Shown here in pieces: positions 53,752 to 64,000 of a stretch of 64,000 bases of DNA. Each line of letters begins with the position of its first letter. The first letter of the stretch is position 1. The DNA is from Phoenix dactylifera (Eukaryota > Streptophyta > Magnoliopsida > Arecales > Arecaceae). The translations under genes and the position numbers were made by a program. Location of the stretch: contig NC_052399.1 in the NCBI RefSeq assembly GCF_009389715.1, positions 20,446,045-20,510,044 on the forward strand, in the 5' to 3' direction. Below the pieces are notes generated by a model. It saw only the letters and a list, made by a program, of their open reading frames with translations, did no database searches and was not told the DNA's origin.

Positions 53752-54189
53752 GATATTTGAAAACATGATATATAAAATAATAATTTTTGCATGGTTGATT
53801 GAAAAAAAGAGAGGCACATTTTAGTTTATATTTGATTAGGTATTTATTTTTTAAAAAAATATATAAAATATTTATTATGTTCTTAATAATAAAAAATATA
53901 TTCTATCTAAAAGCTTAAGAATATTTTTAAAAAAAAGTTACTCCTAGTGGGTGGCAATTGATTTTTTCCTTATCAGATCTTATTCCTATAAAAAAGTTAC
54001 TTTCTCATCTTTCTTCTTTATTCACGTGACATTTATTCATTTTTCTATTAACCACACTTTCCTCTTCTGTTCACGCTATCCAAACATGTTCTAAGGATTT
54101 GCATATTATCGCGTCTTGCTTATCTATCAGACTTTATTTGAGAAGGACAATATTTTGTCTTCTACACTTTATACCTTCATATCTTCTAT
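53447..54189. other. RABB1 upstream intergenic DNA
   Basis: AT-rich sequence beyond the RABB1 promoter. It contains a (TA)n tract at 53703-53747 and no gene. Confidence 0.5.
53703..53747. repeat. (TA)n microsatellite
   Basis: Uninterrupted TA run of over 40 bases. Confidence 0.95.
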
Positions 54190-54700
54190 GCATAGCAGGG
54201 TATCCAGTAAGAATGAAAATGGACCAGATAATATCCATTAAAATCTATTTTTGCATTCGAATCTATCCGGATATGGATAAAACTTTAAGTATTCGATTAA
54301 TATCCATATTTGTATCCATATTCAGCAAAAAAATATAGATATGGATAACGATAGACAACTACATATTCGAATATCCGATTTTATTTATAATCCTATTTAA
54401 TTTTATATAGCACTCATAAATTTTCAAGAACAATAAATGATCATATGAACATGCTATTAGCATGATTTATCTGCTATTTAGTAATTTTTTTGATTATGTG
54501 ATCACAAAGTTTAATTATACAACTTATATCTATATTTTTGTCAATACTTCTAGGATCAGATATGTATCCATATTCGTTTAAAATAAATATCAATATAAAT
54601 TTTGTATCTGATTAACATCTATATCTATATTTGTATTCATCAAATAAAATAAGTACATATATGGATATATTGGTATCTCATCTGCTTTTGGCCTTAGGAT
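54190..54700. mobile_element. hAT-like dispersed repeat
   Basis: The stretch 54361-54690 is homologous and co-oriented with 12881-13190 (shared words TTTAATTTTATAT, GCATGATTTATC/GCTTGATTTATC, ATAAATGATCAT/ATAAATGACCAT). The left edge, GAATGAAAATGGACCAGATAATATCC, resembles hAT-type ends. Non-coding; ends approximate. Confidence 0.5.
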
Positions 54701-56552
54701 TAGGAAAAATTGACTTTTTATTCAATTATCTTACTAATTTACCAAGATAGTTCTAGACCTTCATGTTTGAATTTGTATAAATAGCTTGGATAGAGCACCA
54801 AGATCAGTATCCCTCTCGTCAACCCATGCTGCAAGGAGCCCTTTGGAGTTTGAGTATTATTACTAGAATATGGCATATGCAGTTATTATTTTATTTTTGA
54901 TTAAAATAAATTTGATACAAATGAATAATTAAATAAATACTAAAACAAGGATTTTGAAACATTGATTTTTTTAAAATTTTGTTTTTAATAAAAAATACAT
55001 AAATAAATATTAGATGAAGGATTCTTTTCTTTATTCTTGTGGATAGAATGTAAAGTAGGGAAGAGGCGAGGGAATGTATGAGGCAAGAAAAAGCATGAAA
55101 AAGAAATGTAGAAGAACAGACATGCTCCATGTACACCATGAAAGTCGTGTTATGTAGTAGAACAGATGTCACGTAGGTAGGTGATGATGTTACAAATATT
55201 TTTTAGTAACAAAATAATTTCTTCTAATTTATGAAGCCCATCCACTGGGGTGGAGCAAAGATATTTTGTTGGGATGGAGGAGGGAGGAGGGCATAATATG
55301 TATAATAAATATAACTATCTAAATTGAAATGATGAAAAATCTAGTCTTATTACTTTGTCACATTGAAGAAAATATTTTACCATATATTATATGAATTTTT
55401 TATGTGTATTTTAGTGATATTGAATAAAAGTTACTCTTTATAAGCTTACAAGACTATACTTTTAAATATCAGTCGATCCTAGAATTCTGAAGTCTGATTA
55501 AATCCACAATTCAACAAAGTAATTAGAAGGTATTTATTAGAAAGAAGGAATAACAAGAATAAATAGTTAAATCTTATCTCCATCCTAATTCAGGATTATC
55601 AAACAAAGATATGTTAGAAAGAAGGAATATGACTCTTTAATTGCTTGGCTTTCCCAAAATTCATAATTGCTTGGCTTTCCCAAAATTCATCTCCACTTGT
55701 GAAATGCTAGTGTACTCTCCTGTCAATGCTTAAATTCAATTTAGATAAAAAAAAAAAATCTTACATTAAAAGTCATTAATTCAAAATATTTGTAGCTGAT
55801 TTGGCAATTAGATCCATTAATTTAAGGGTGGTAAGTTATACTGCAAGATTTGCCCAAGATTTTTTAGCTTCCCTGCTCTTTCCCCTGATTTTTACATGTT
55901 TCACCCCTTGCCCATGTATATTATATTAAAACTAAGCAAGAAATTTATTTTTGTATTACAATTATAACTTTGATAAGAAAAACAATATGAACTAATGTAT
56001 AATCGATACTCCTTGCTAGCATTACTTAGACAATGTAACTACTTGTTAGAATAAATATCCTACTTCCAAAGCAAGGTTTTCATCTTGGATCTTGGTTAGT
56101 ATTGGCATTAAGAAATTATTTTGAAAAAGAAAAGAAAAAATTAAAGTCGTAATTACTTGCATCCCTTGCATGGGCATGGGCTAGTACATGTGTTTCAGAC
56201 AATAACAAGCTTATAACCTACGTGATGCCTGGGGTACAACTTTTTTAATCCTCGAGTCCAAACCATCCGATTGAGTATACAAGAAAAGATAACACTCACC
56301 CTATGTGAACATACTACCCTATTCTTAATCCTTTATCTAATATGGACGAGTCGATTCCTTGAATGGCTATGTCAATGCCTTGAATGGCTATGTCTAGTCG
56401 ATTGCCACTCCTAGCCTCCTATAAAAAATTTTATGCTAACTACAATCCATCATTAGATCATTTTCTACATAATCCTTAGGAAACTCGATTGCTATTTTTT
56501 ACTCATGCGCAACAAAACTGATGTAGATATAAATAACAAAAAAACTACATAT
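54701..56552. other. AT-rich intergenic DNA
   Basis: No gene recognised. A 25-base word (ATTGCTTGGCTTTCCCAAAA...) is tandemly duplicated near 55640-55690. The last 13 bases (56540-56552) are the left target duplication of the LINE that follows. Confidence 0.45.
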
Positions 56553-57232
56553 GTTTTTTCTTTTTTTTTTTAAGGCGGATGGATCGTATCTGACAAATAC
56601 GGATACATCTAATAAAATCGAAAAACAAAATACTAGAAGTGCCAGAGGCAACTCCCCATCTTCAGCCCATAGGGTACTACCAGAGTGACTGGCTACATAA
56701 GCAGTCACCCAGTCCGCAGCCCCATTAGCTTCACGGAAAACATGCTTGGCCTGGAAGGCCCCTCCAGCCCCCACCATTGTCCAGATATCTCGGAGCAAAG
56801 GATGGACGCAACCATTACCTCTTAGGCTTCCACGGACCCAACTGATAATCGTGGCCGAATCCCCTTCCAGGATAATGGAACTGGCCCGTAAAACATACCG
56901 GGCATGACAAAGGCCCGCCCAAGCGGCCCTCAGCTCTGCTTCCGGAACCGATATGTCGAAGAGTTGACTGCCTCCTGCAGCCACGACCTTGGCCGACAGG
57001 TCCCCAATAACAAAATTCGCGCCGCCTTTCATACCTCCGTTCCAGACAGACTCATCAAAGTTGACTTTAAGGAAATTCGGAGGAGGGGACTCTCAGGTGA
57101 AAAATACCATACGGGATGCTGTCGAAGCAGAATGAGAACCCTAGACGTCCTTAGCTATCAAGGTCTCTTCGACAGATAAGATGTGACTGAGCTCTGTCGC
57201 CTGCACATGGGCACTCTCCACCATAAGTCGGT
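56553..57232 (-). mobile_element. 5'-truncated LINE with RNase H domain
   Basis: A 680-bp insertion flanked by the 13-bp duplication AAAAACTACATAT (56540-56552 and 57233-57245). On the minus strand it ends in an A-rich tail next to the left duplication, as target-primed insertion produces. The frame from about 57090 to 56560 encodes a LINE-type RNase H: VNFDES, EAELRAAWAGL, LEGDSATIISW and HVFREANGAADW. The four catalytic acidic positions are present. The reverse transcriptase part is missing through 5' truncation. Confidence 0.88.
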
Positions 57233-57245
57233 AAAAACTACATAT

Positions 57246-57903
57246 ATTAGCTATTAGGTTTTTTAGGTTATTTTTGGAGAATATATCAGTAATGAAATTC
57301 ATTAATACCTGACATTGACATGTATTCGGATGGTGACCGGAGAATTCTGTACAAGTAGAACACCCCCTCCCTCCTTGTCCCTCTCCTTCTCACTCTCACT
57401 CTCACTCTCTTCCCCTACTCTGATGAATTGAGATGGTGGATGAGATTTAGTATGTTCTCCATACACCACGGTCGTGGGACCATTTCATTCCTTTTAAAAA
57501 AGAAATGTGAGTGAAAAATGATTCTTCAAGTTGTGGAAACATGCTCGTGAAATCCTGTGCAAAAATTCTGAAATCCACCGGCCATATGATTTTTATCCCG
57601 GACATGACCAATGACGATCGAGGGGTATATTTCTAGGTATTTTACTATGCACCATGTCGACGTTGCCCAACTTTCTCTTAGAAGAATATATGGAGGTATG
57701 GCTAGAAAGGAGCAGGTACGAAGCTAAAATTAGTGAACTGGCTAGAAGTCAGGAATATAACATATGTGGAAGGTATACCTTTTTTTTTTTTTGAGGAATG
57801 TGGAAAGTATACTTTCTTTCTTTATTCCTCGTCATCTCCTTGAGAGATTCCTTTTCGTCTAATCCTATACTTTTTTCCCTTATTTCTCTTGTTGTTTTCT
57901 TTA
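57246..57903. other. intergenic DNA between LINE copies
   Basis: AT-rich with a T12-type run near 57780. No gene seen. Confidence 0.4.
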
Positions 57904-59083
57904 AAAATTTTTTTTGGTACAACGGCTTACATGCAATCAAAGAACAAAAGACTACATAAAGGCTTAGGCAATGATGTGTGGTTTGCCCAAATAAAACCTC
58001 CAAAGTGGTGAGCTACAAAGGAGGCAACCCGTCTATGGCACCGTTTACCTTCCTGTATATATATGTAGCCTGATGAGAGCCGCACTCTTTCAGAAGTCTG
58101 CGAATGTCGTGGAGCAGTAGCCTCCCCCAGCAGCGTATCCCCAATTCCGAATTCACTTGATCACCATGGCCGAGTCCCCTTCGAGGAGGATGCGATCCGC
58201 GCCCAGCACTAGCCTCACATAGATAATACCCTTCTATGTAGCTCTAAGCTCAGCGCAAACAATAGACGTGTCGAAGATCTACCGACCCCCCACCGCCATC
58301 AGTTTGGTGTCGTGGTCTTTGATAACGAATCTCACACCTCCGCAGTTCTCTCCCTCGCCCACACTATCGTCAAAGTTCACCTTGAGAAAGCCAGGAGGTG
58401 GGGGCACCTAGGAAACAAGCACAATTTTGAACGCTGCAAGAGCAGAATGAGAGCCCTAGATTTTTCTAACCAACCCAACAAGCGATGTCTCAGTAATACC
58501 GAGAATCTTCGTTGCATGCAGTAAAGCACTATCCGCCACCACACCTCAGATGAGAGCTACCATCTTCGAAGACCTGGGCATTCCTATCCAACCAACAGTG
58601 GTAGGCCAGGTAGGCAGTATGTGTCCCCCCCTTCTCAAGCCCGAGCTCCCACACCGAGGTCCCCAGGAAGCACAAGGAGTCCTCAATGGACGTCCACTCC
58701 TGCCGCGGGTCGAGGTGGGCCAAGGCACACCTCCAAATTTGACTGACCCACGGACACTCGATGAGAACATGGTAGATAGACTCCTCCACATCCGTGTAGA
58801 CTGCACAGACTAAAGGGATCCTCACTCCCCGCCGCACCAATACACTTCTAGTAAGCAAACACCCCAAAGCCACCTTTCAGAGGAACAGGGCTACACGGGG
58901 ATGGATGTGCATCCTCCAAATCCATCCTCCATTAATTTGCCAAGCCAGAGGCCTTCCGACCATCACAGATAAGTTCCAGGCTTGCACCACAGACCTCCTG
59001 ATCATACTCCAAACTCTCATATCCATTGTCTCTCCTACGGGGATCTGCAAAGACGGGACCCGCTCAGCGAGCTGCAAAGATAG
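57904..59083 (-). mobile_element. degenerate LINE: zinc-knuckle and RNase H domains
   Basis: On the minus strand, the segment from 59077 to about 58870 reads RVWSMIRRSVVQAW and WRMHIHPRVALFLWK. It continues at 58873-58529 with GVRIPLVCAVYTDVEESIYHVLIECPW, the zf-RVT domain that follows the reverse transcriptase in plant LINEs. RNase H follows at 58400-58030 (FLKVNFDDSVGEG, LEGDSAMVIK) but with at least three in-frame stops. A T8 run at 57905-57912 may be the old poly(A) tail. Same family as 56553-57232, clearly older. Confidence 0.8.
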
Positions 59084-59494
59084 GACCGTGATGGGGGCTC
59101 ACGGTCCAAAGCCCTGCACCAAGCCCCTTAGCCTTGCTCCTTAGCATGCGCCCTTGAAGAAGCCGTTGATTATAGACCGATTGTAGGTAACGCCGGTAGA
59201 ACAACTTAATATAAAGATCAACAATAAAACTAAACTGAATTTTATTCCACTCTAATTGAAGAACAAACAAGAATAATCATAAGCAAACAAAAGAAATCTA
59301 GCAAAGGATCGAGAGAATTTCTTCCTAGCCCAATCTAGTGAAGATTGATATATCAACCACTAGCCCAAGTCCTAGAATACAAGATCTAAGAACCAAAATC
59401 GGCACAATACTGCCAAGCCTTTCGGTCGACTCCTTCACAAGAGAACTAAAATCAACTCAAATCTGGGATGCCCACAATGGCTCCCTACAACCCC

Positions 59495-59501
59495 TTTTAT
59501 A
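59495..59501 (-). promoter_or_regulatory. TATA box in the LTR-like block
   Basis: Minus strand GTCTATAAAAGGGG, a strong TATA context, placed as in LTR promoters. Confidence 0.5.
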
Positions 59502-59883
59502 GACTCAAAACCCTAGGACTTCTAGTTACAATGAAAGACCAAGATAAACTTGAATTCCTAAACAAAAGGCTAAGATAAACATGAAAAAAAACCTCCCCAT
59601 AGATCCTTGTTGATGTAGCCGTGTGCAAGGCTTCTCCACCCTTGATTTGTATGAGATCAACGGCTTGGAGGAGTCCTAGAATACCTCCAAGTCTTCCTCT
59701 CGCGTCTGCATAGGACGCGCATCCCGAATGCACGGGATGCGTGTCCCGGTTGATCGGGTCGTGCGACCTGGCTGGAAGAGTCCCAATCCGGGTGGGACTG
59801 GGCTGGGCGCGGGTGCCCGCCAGTTGCCTGTGCGCATGGGCGTGCGCGGTCCGCCGGGCACACACGGCCCTGCGCGCGCGGGT

Positions 59884-59970
59884 GTGTGTGGGCACGCAGG
59901 CCGCCCGCCTGCAGCCCGCGCGTGTGTGGGCACGCAGGCCGCCCGCCTGCAGCCCGCGCGTGTGTGGGCA
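59884..59970. repeat. 38-bp GC-rich tandem repeat
   Basis: The unit starting GTGTGTGGGCACGCAGG occurs at 59884 and 59922, with an 11-base partial third at 59960. The two full copies are identical. Each contains GGCCGCCCGCCTGCAGCCCG. Confidence 0.95.
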
Positions 59971-60261
59971 TGCTGCTGGGCGGGTGCGCTGGTGTTGCAC
60001 CCGCCTTGGCAGTGCCATGCGCGCGGTCCTATGTGCGCGGCTATCCGTGCGGCTTGATCCTCTCGGTCGAGCGCCTGTTGGGTTGGGGAGGTCTGGCGTG
60101 CGGGCTGATCGCACGCGATGCTGATGTCGTCGATGATCCTCTTGGTCGGCTAAGGGTCAGCCGGCCACAAGGCACATCAATTGGCACTTTGGCCTCCGAT
60201 TGGCGCATGGTCCTCTCACGGCTTGGCGTCCTGGCGGCGCCGCTTGCGGAGGTCCTTGACA

Positions 60262-60450
60262 TAAATCTCGGGCTCGTACCACAGACCTTCCGGTCATACT
60301 CCAGACTCTCCTGTCCACTATCTCTCCTACAGGGATCTGCAAAGATAGGATCCGCTCAGCGAGCTACTCCCCAAACATCCGCCTAACGAGGGTCTCATGC
60401 CACCTCTGCTCTCCTGGAGCAAACAAATCACAGACTCTTATGTCCCACCT
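60262..60450 (-). mobile_element. LINE fragment (end of RT region)
   Basis: The minus-strand frames read DLFAPGEQRWHETLVRRMFGE and then SLQIPVGEIVDRRVWSMTGRS, the linker after the LINE reverse transcriptase. The segment 60262-60360 is homologous to 58965-59070, so the two LINE pieces overlap and are not halves of one interrupted copy. Confidence 0.6.
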
Positions 60451-61186
60451 CTACTTTTCTTTCATTGCCCAGTTTCTACTACTCCCAGCTACAAAGTGTG
60501 CTTTGGTTAACTTATTTGAAAAAGTCTCAAATTGTGACCCCCAGCATGTCATGCATGCAACCAATCTTTCATGGACTGATGCAAATTAACCAAGAAAGCA
60601 AACACCATTGCACTAAACTTGAGTCCATGCTCTTGTTTCTTAAGTACCTTACTCCGGATGTGGTAAGTTAGATATATATTCCTTTCAGAGGCTTCATTTT
60701 TCTTTTCTTACTTTTTTATTTTTACTTTTTTTTGAAAAAAAAAGCAGTCATGTCTATGAATTGAAACTGTTTTAGAATATGTAAAGCTTTCCGCGAAATT
60801 ACCCTACGCTCGTGAACCTTTCTATGTTTTCTTTTTGGTCATATATGCAATTGAACTAGAATTGTATTAACACACTCTTGTGAATTGCGCTCATTTGGAG
60901 ACGAGAAGGCCCCGGTTGATCATATTGCAGCATTTAGTGCCACTACTGGTTTGCACCAAGGAGAAAAAAATAAGAGGTGTTCCGAATTAAATACGAAACT
61001 AGTTTGCCTCGGATTTGCACTGTACTATATAATTTAAAATGGATATAGATTTGATTATCCAAGATAACGCGGGAGGACAATGAAAGCCATCACTAATTAA
61101 ATAGGTTTACATATGGTAGTGCATATAATTCTGTACGCCTCTGCATGCATGCATGCATACATCTACTCTCTCCCTCAACTTTACAA
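60451..61186. other. intergenic DNA
   Basis: No gene recognised. A TGCATGCATGCATGCAT run lies at 61142-61158, close to the copia LTR. Confidence 0.45.
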
Positions 61187-61656
61187 TGTTAGTAATAAAT
61201 TATAACATGCTAAGATTTAGAATCACAAATAATACCGTATTCAAGTTTAAGAGATATACCTGCGGAAGACATATTGAATACGTTCCTCAATCACCTGGAA
61301 TAATAGCGGCTGGATCTTCCCTTCCTTGCTCCTCACAAAAGATAGCCGTCAATGGGGCAAGCTATCAACCATATGGAGAGGAGAGGGGGACCTAGCCTAT
61401 ATATAGGAAACATAGAGGAGCCTTCCCATTAAAGGCTCCAAAACCCTAATTGGGTTTCCTGGCCTACATACCAAAAGTACCACAATAAATAGGACTCAAT
61501 CCTATACATCCAAGGTGCACCAAAGCCCATAAAACAAAATGATCACACATCATATTGGGCTTAATCATAGTACCATTCTGAGCCATACGTCTAACCCATT
61601 TTATAAAACAAAAATACGCAATCAGTGTAAGCCCATATTTTGAAATTATTCTAACA
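61187..61656 (-). mobile_element. 3' LTR of Ty1-copia retrotransposon
   Basis: A 470-bp segment bounded by TGTTAG at the left and CTAACA at the right, perfect 6-bp inverted ends. On the minus strand it directly follows the polypurine tract AAGTGGGAGAA, the arrangement of copia 3' LTRs. It contains the palindromic TATA-type sequence CCTATATATAGG at 61396-61407. The matching 5' LTR and duplication lie outside the window. Confidence 0.82.
61396..61407 (-). promoter_or_regulatory. TATA element in copia LTR
   Basis: CCTATATATAGG, a perfect palindrome inside the LTR. Likely the retroelement TATA box. Confidence 0.5.
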
Positions 61657-61667
61657 TTCTCCCACTT
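61657..61667 (-). other. polypurine tract of copia element
   Basis: Minus strand AAGTGGGAGAA immediately before the LTR. It primes plus-strand DNA synthesis in copia elements. Confidence 0.8.
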
Positions 61668-64000
61668 GGGCGAACACGGATTGTCATATTAATTTAAAAA
61701 CTTTGTTTTGAAAACGACTCTCGGGTTAGACTACAAAAGTGGCCACACATATAGCTCAAATGATAATCACCTTGGATACATGATCCGGTCCAACAAGAAC
61801 ATCAACATTGAACATGGAAGTCGTTACACCATTTAATCGATGTAAGACCACTCCACAGCTACAAATGCTAACATCCTTATCGACATGGATCCCCATCCTC
61901 CAACCAATGTGGTAGTATGTAGTATGAACTTAGCACCAAAATGTGATCAAAGGTGTGCTAATTCATATTGGTCCTCATAAATGCTTCAAAAGAAGCCACA
62001 TGTCTCAAAAGAGACTCACATCATGTCTTTATGCATTATATCTCGAGATCAAAATGATATCATAATAAAAGACATATGTGCAATGCATGCTCAAACATAA
62101 TTATAATTTCTGTGCACAAAATACAGAATTATAAATAGGAAGATAAATTTTTTTTTTTTTTTTATAATTGGAAGAGGCTGTACCCGAAGCATATGGGTTG
62201 CCTACATACCCTGTAAAAAGGATCAAGCCAAAATATAGTTCTCTTACATAAATAACTCCCACTAACCAAAAACATCAAAGGTTTCCACAATGCCCATATT
62301 AGCAATATGTGTCTTAAAGACTTTCGTTGCGAGTCCCTTAGTTAATGGATCTGCAATCATTGCTTTTGTATTTATATGCTCTATTTTTTTTTGTCTGCCC
62401 TTCTTTAACTTTATCTTTGACCACCAAGTACTTGATGTCTATATGCTTAGAGCCACCAGAACTCTTGTTATTCTTTGAAAAGAATACCGCTACACTATTA
62501 TCACAATAGATGGTAATTGGTCTCGAGATGGAATCAACAACTTTTCGTCCTGAAATAAAATTTCTCAACCAAATGGCTTGGACTGTAGCTCCATAACATG
62601 CCACAAATTCAGCCTGCATGTTAGAAGAAGCCACTAGAGTTTGCTTAATACCTTTCCCAAAAATAGCACCACTAGTCATTATAAAAATATAACCTGAAGT
62701 TGACTTCAGATTATCTTGACATCCTACAAAATCAAAATCTGAGTAGCCTACCACCTCAAGATGATCTGTACGCTGAAAGGTAAGCATATAACCTTCAGTC
62801 GTTTTCAATAATCTCAAAACTTTCTTAGTTGCTTTCTAATGCTCTTGTCCTGGATTCGATTAAAATCTACAAAAGACACTCACTGCATAGGCTATGTCTG
62901 CTCTAGTGCAAACTTGAGCATACATCAGGCTCCCTACAGCTCTTGCATAGAGTATGTTCTTCAAAGATTCTCTTTCAAGTTTATTTCTTGGACACTGGGC
63001 TTTGCTGAACTTATCCCCTTTTACTATAGGTACATCACCAGGTGCACAGTTTTGCATATTGAACCTCTCTAGGATGCGTCGTATGTATATCTTTTGCGAA
63101 AGTCCCAACAAGCCATGATCTCTATCACGATGTATCTCAATTTATAGTACAAAAGAAGCTTCCCCAAGATCTTTCTTTTCAAAATTAGCAATGATATTTT
63201 CCTTGTCTCATGAAGTAACCCTAAGTCACTACTAGCAAGTAAAATATCATCCACATACAAAACGAGAAAAAATGAATTTTCTCCCACTGATCTTGAGATA
63301 AATGCATTGGTCCACTGTATTTTCAATAAAACCAAAAGAAGTCACAACTTCATCAAATTTCAAATATCATTGTCGGAATGTTTGCTTGAGCCCATATATA
63401 GATTTGTTCAACTTACACACCAAATTTTCCTTTTAAGTCTAACTTGAATTTGTAAACCTATTTGCAACCTATGGTGTTAACATGTGGTAGAAGCCCAACA
63501 AGTTTCCAAACTCTATTTCTCTTCATAGAAAATATTTCATCTTCTATGGCATTCAGCTATTTATTTGAGTCAGGTCTTGTTAATGCTTCTTTAAAAGGGA
63601 CGGAATTAATGTTACGCCCAATATTAAAATCACTCGCTAGTAAATAGAAAATATAGTCATTAGGCAGGGCAGACATTCTTTCTTTTTTTTTTTTTTGTGG
63701 TCTCCTAACCTGTGGTTCAAAAAACTAACTCAACCACTGTTTGAGGAGGAACGTGAGGCTCTTCTTGATGCTTACGTTCTTCATGAACTGTGGCAATCAG
63801 CTGAAAAATAACTCTTTCTTGTACAACGAAAATTGAAACCACAACTTGACTCGGTTCTGTAAAAGTTTTCTTTAATACAGAACTCCCACTAGTACCAAGT
63901 ACAAGAAAGAAATTTCTCCATAATGAACTCAATAATTTTGGTGCCATGATTAGGACTATAGAACTTATAGCCCTTTGATCTATAAATTCTGGTGTAGATT
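61668..64000 (-). pseudogene. Ty1-copia polyprotein, 3' half, frameshifted
   Basis: Reverse transcriptase and RNase H of a copia pol, running off the right edge. In minus-strand order: FFLVLYVDDILLASSD (YVDD at 63246-63257); LGLSQKIYIRRILERF and VGSLMYAQVCTRADIAYAVS (63111-62860); then GYSDFDFVGC, STSGYIF, SSNMQAEFVA and SKHIDIKYLVVKDKV (62817-62390). The end, IADPLTKGLA, is in another frame near 62340, reached across an A run at about 62384. Another frame change lies near 63170. The element cannot make a full polyprotein. Confidence 0.85.

Larger units (their letters stand above)
59084..60261 (-). mobile_element. LTR-like block between LINE fragments
   Basis: On the minus strand the block shows a GC-rich, tandem-repeat-bearing left part (60261-59700), a TATA box (TATAAAA at 59495-59501) and an AT-rich remainder. 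This is the U3-TATA-R/U5 order of an LTR. A TGTCAAGG start at 60261 is possible. No matching CA end or target duplication was found, so this is a tentative call. Open frames in the GC-rich part are compositional. Confidence 0.45.

Noticed and set aside
59497-60386. Ala/Arg/Pro-rich open frames up to 205 codons on both strands
   Set aside because: GC-rich tandem-repeat DNA of an LTR-like block; no conserved domain.

Overview
The window is nuclear DNA from a flowering plant. Split genes with GT..AG introns, very long introns, microsatellites and many retrotransposon remnants all point that way. Protein content and the size and repeat load of the introns suggest a monocot, possibly a palm; that species-level guess is inference. 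Five protein-coding genes can be reconstructed. Splice sites were read by hand and every gene closes in frame.

Layout. At 1040-1930 (minus) lies an intronless SCP1-like CTD phosphatase. From about 2 to 9 kb is AT-rich intergenic DNA holding a miniature LTR element of the TRIM type, a 200-bp tandem duplication, (AT)n tracts and an LTR-like piece. At 9158-11386 (plus) is a five-exon NIP1-type aquaporin whose start codon abuts a (GA)n tract. From 11.4 to 19 kb is repeat-rich intergenic DNA, including a fragment of a p24/emp24 gene inside hAT-like sequence.

From 19105 to 42028 (minus) a nine-exon COQ3 gene (ubiquinone O-methyltransferase) spreads 972 coding bases over 23 kb. Its introns carry a solo LTR with perfect 5-bp target duplications, a large inverted repeat, a 275-bp tandem repeat, a possible mitochondrial insert and a copia relic. 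UREF (urease accessory protein) follows at 44695-45429 (minus), then RABB1/RAB2 (48384-53279, minus, six exons).

The most unusual structure is a roughly 480-bp copy of the RABB1 promoter region, first exon and start of intron 1. It sits at 46321-46799, past the 3' end of RABB1 and about 1.2 kb upstream of UREF on the same strand. The first exon is identical in both copies.

From 54 kb to the end the window is mostly transposon: a hAT-like repeat, a 5'-truncated LINE with a 13-bp target duplication, two more LINE pieces around a GC-rich LTR-like block, and the 3' half of a frameshifted Ty1-copia element with its LTR.

The five genes do not form a pathway: they cover protein dephosphorylation, membrane transport, mitochondrial quinone synthesis, urease activation and ER-Golgi traffic. 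COQ3, UREF and RABB1 share a strand but look like independent units. I see no rRNA, tRNA or CRISPR, and no clearly new multi-gene system.
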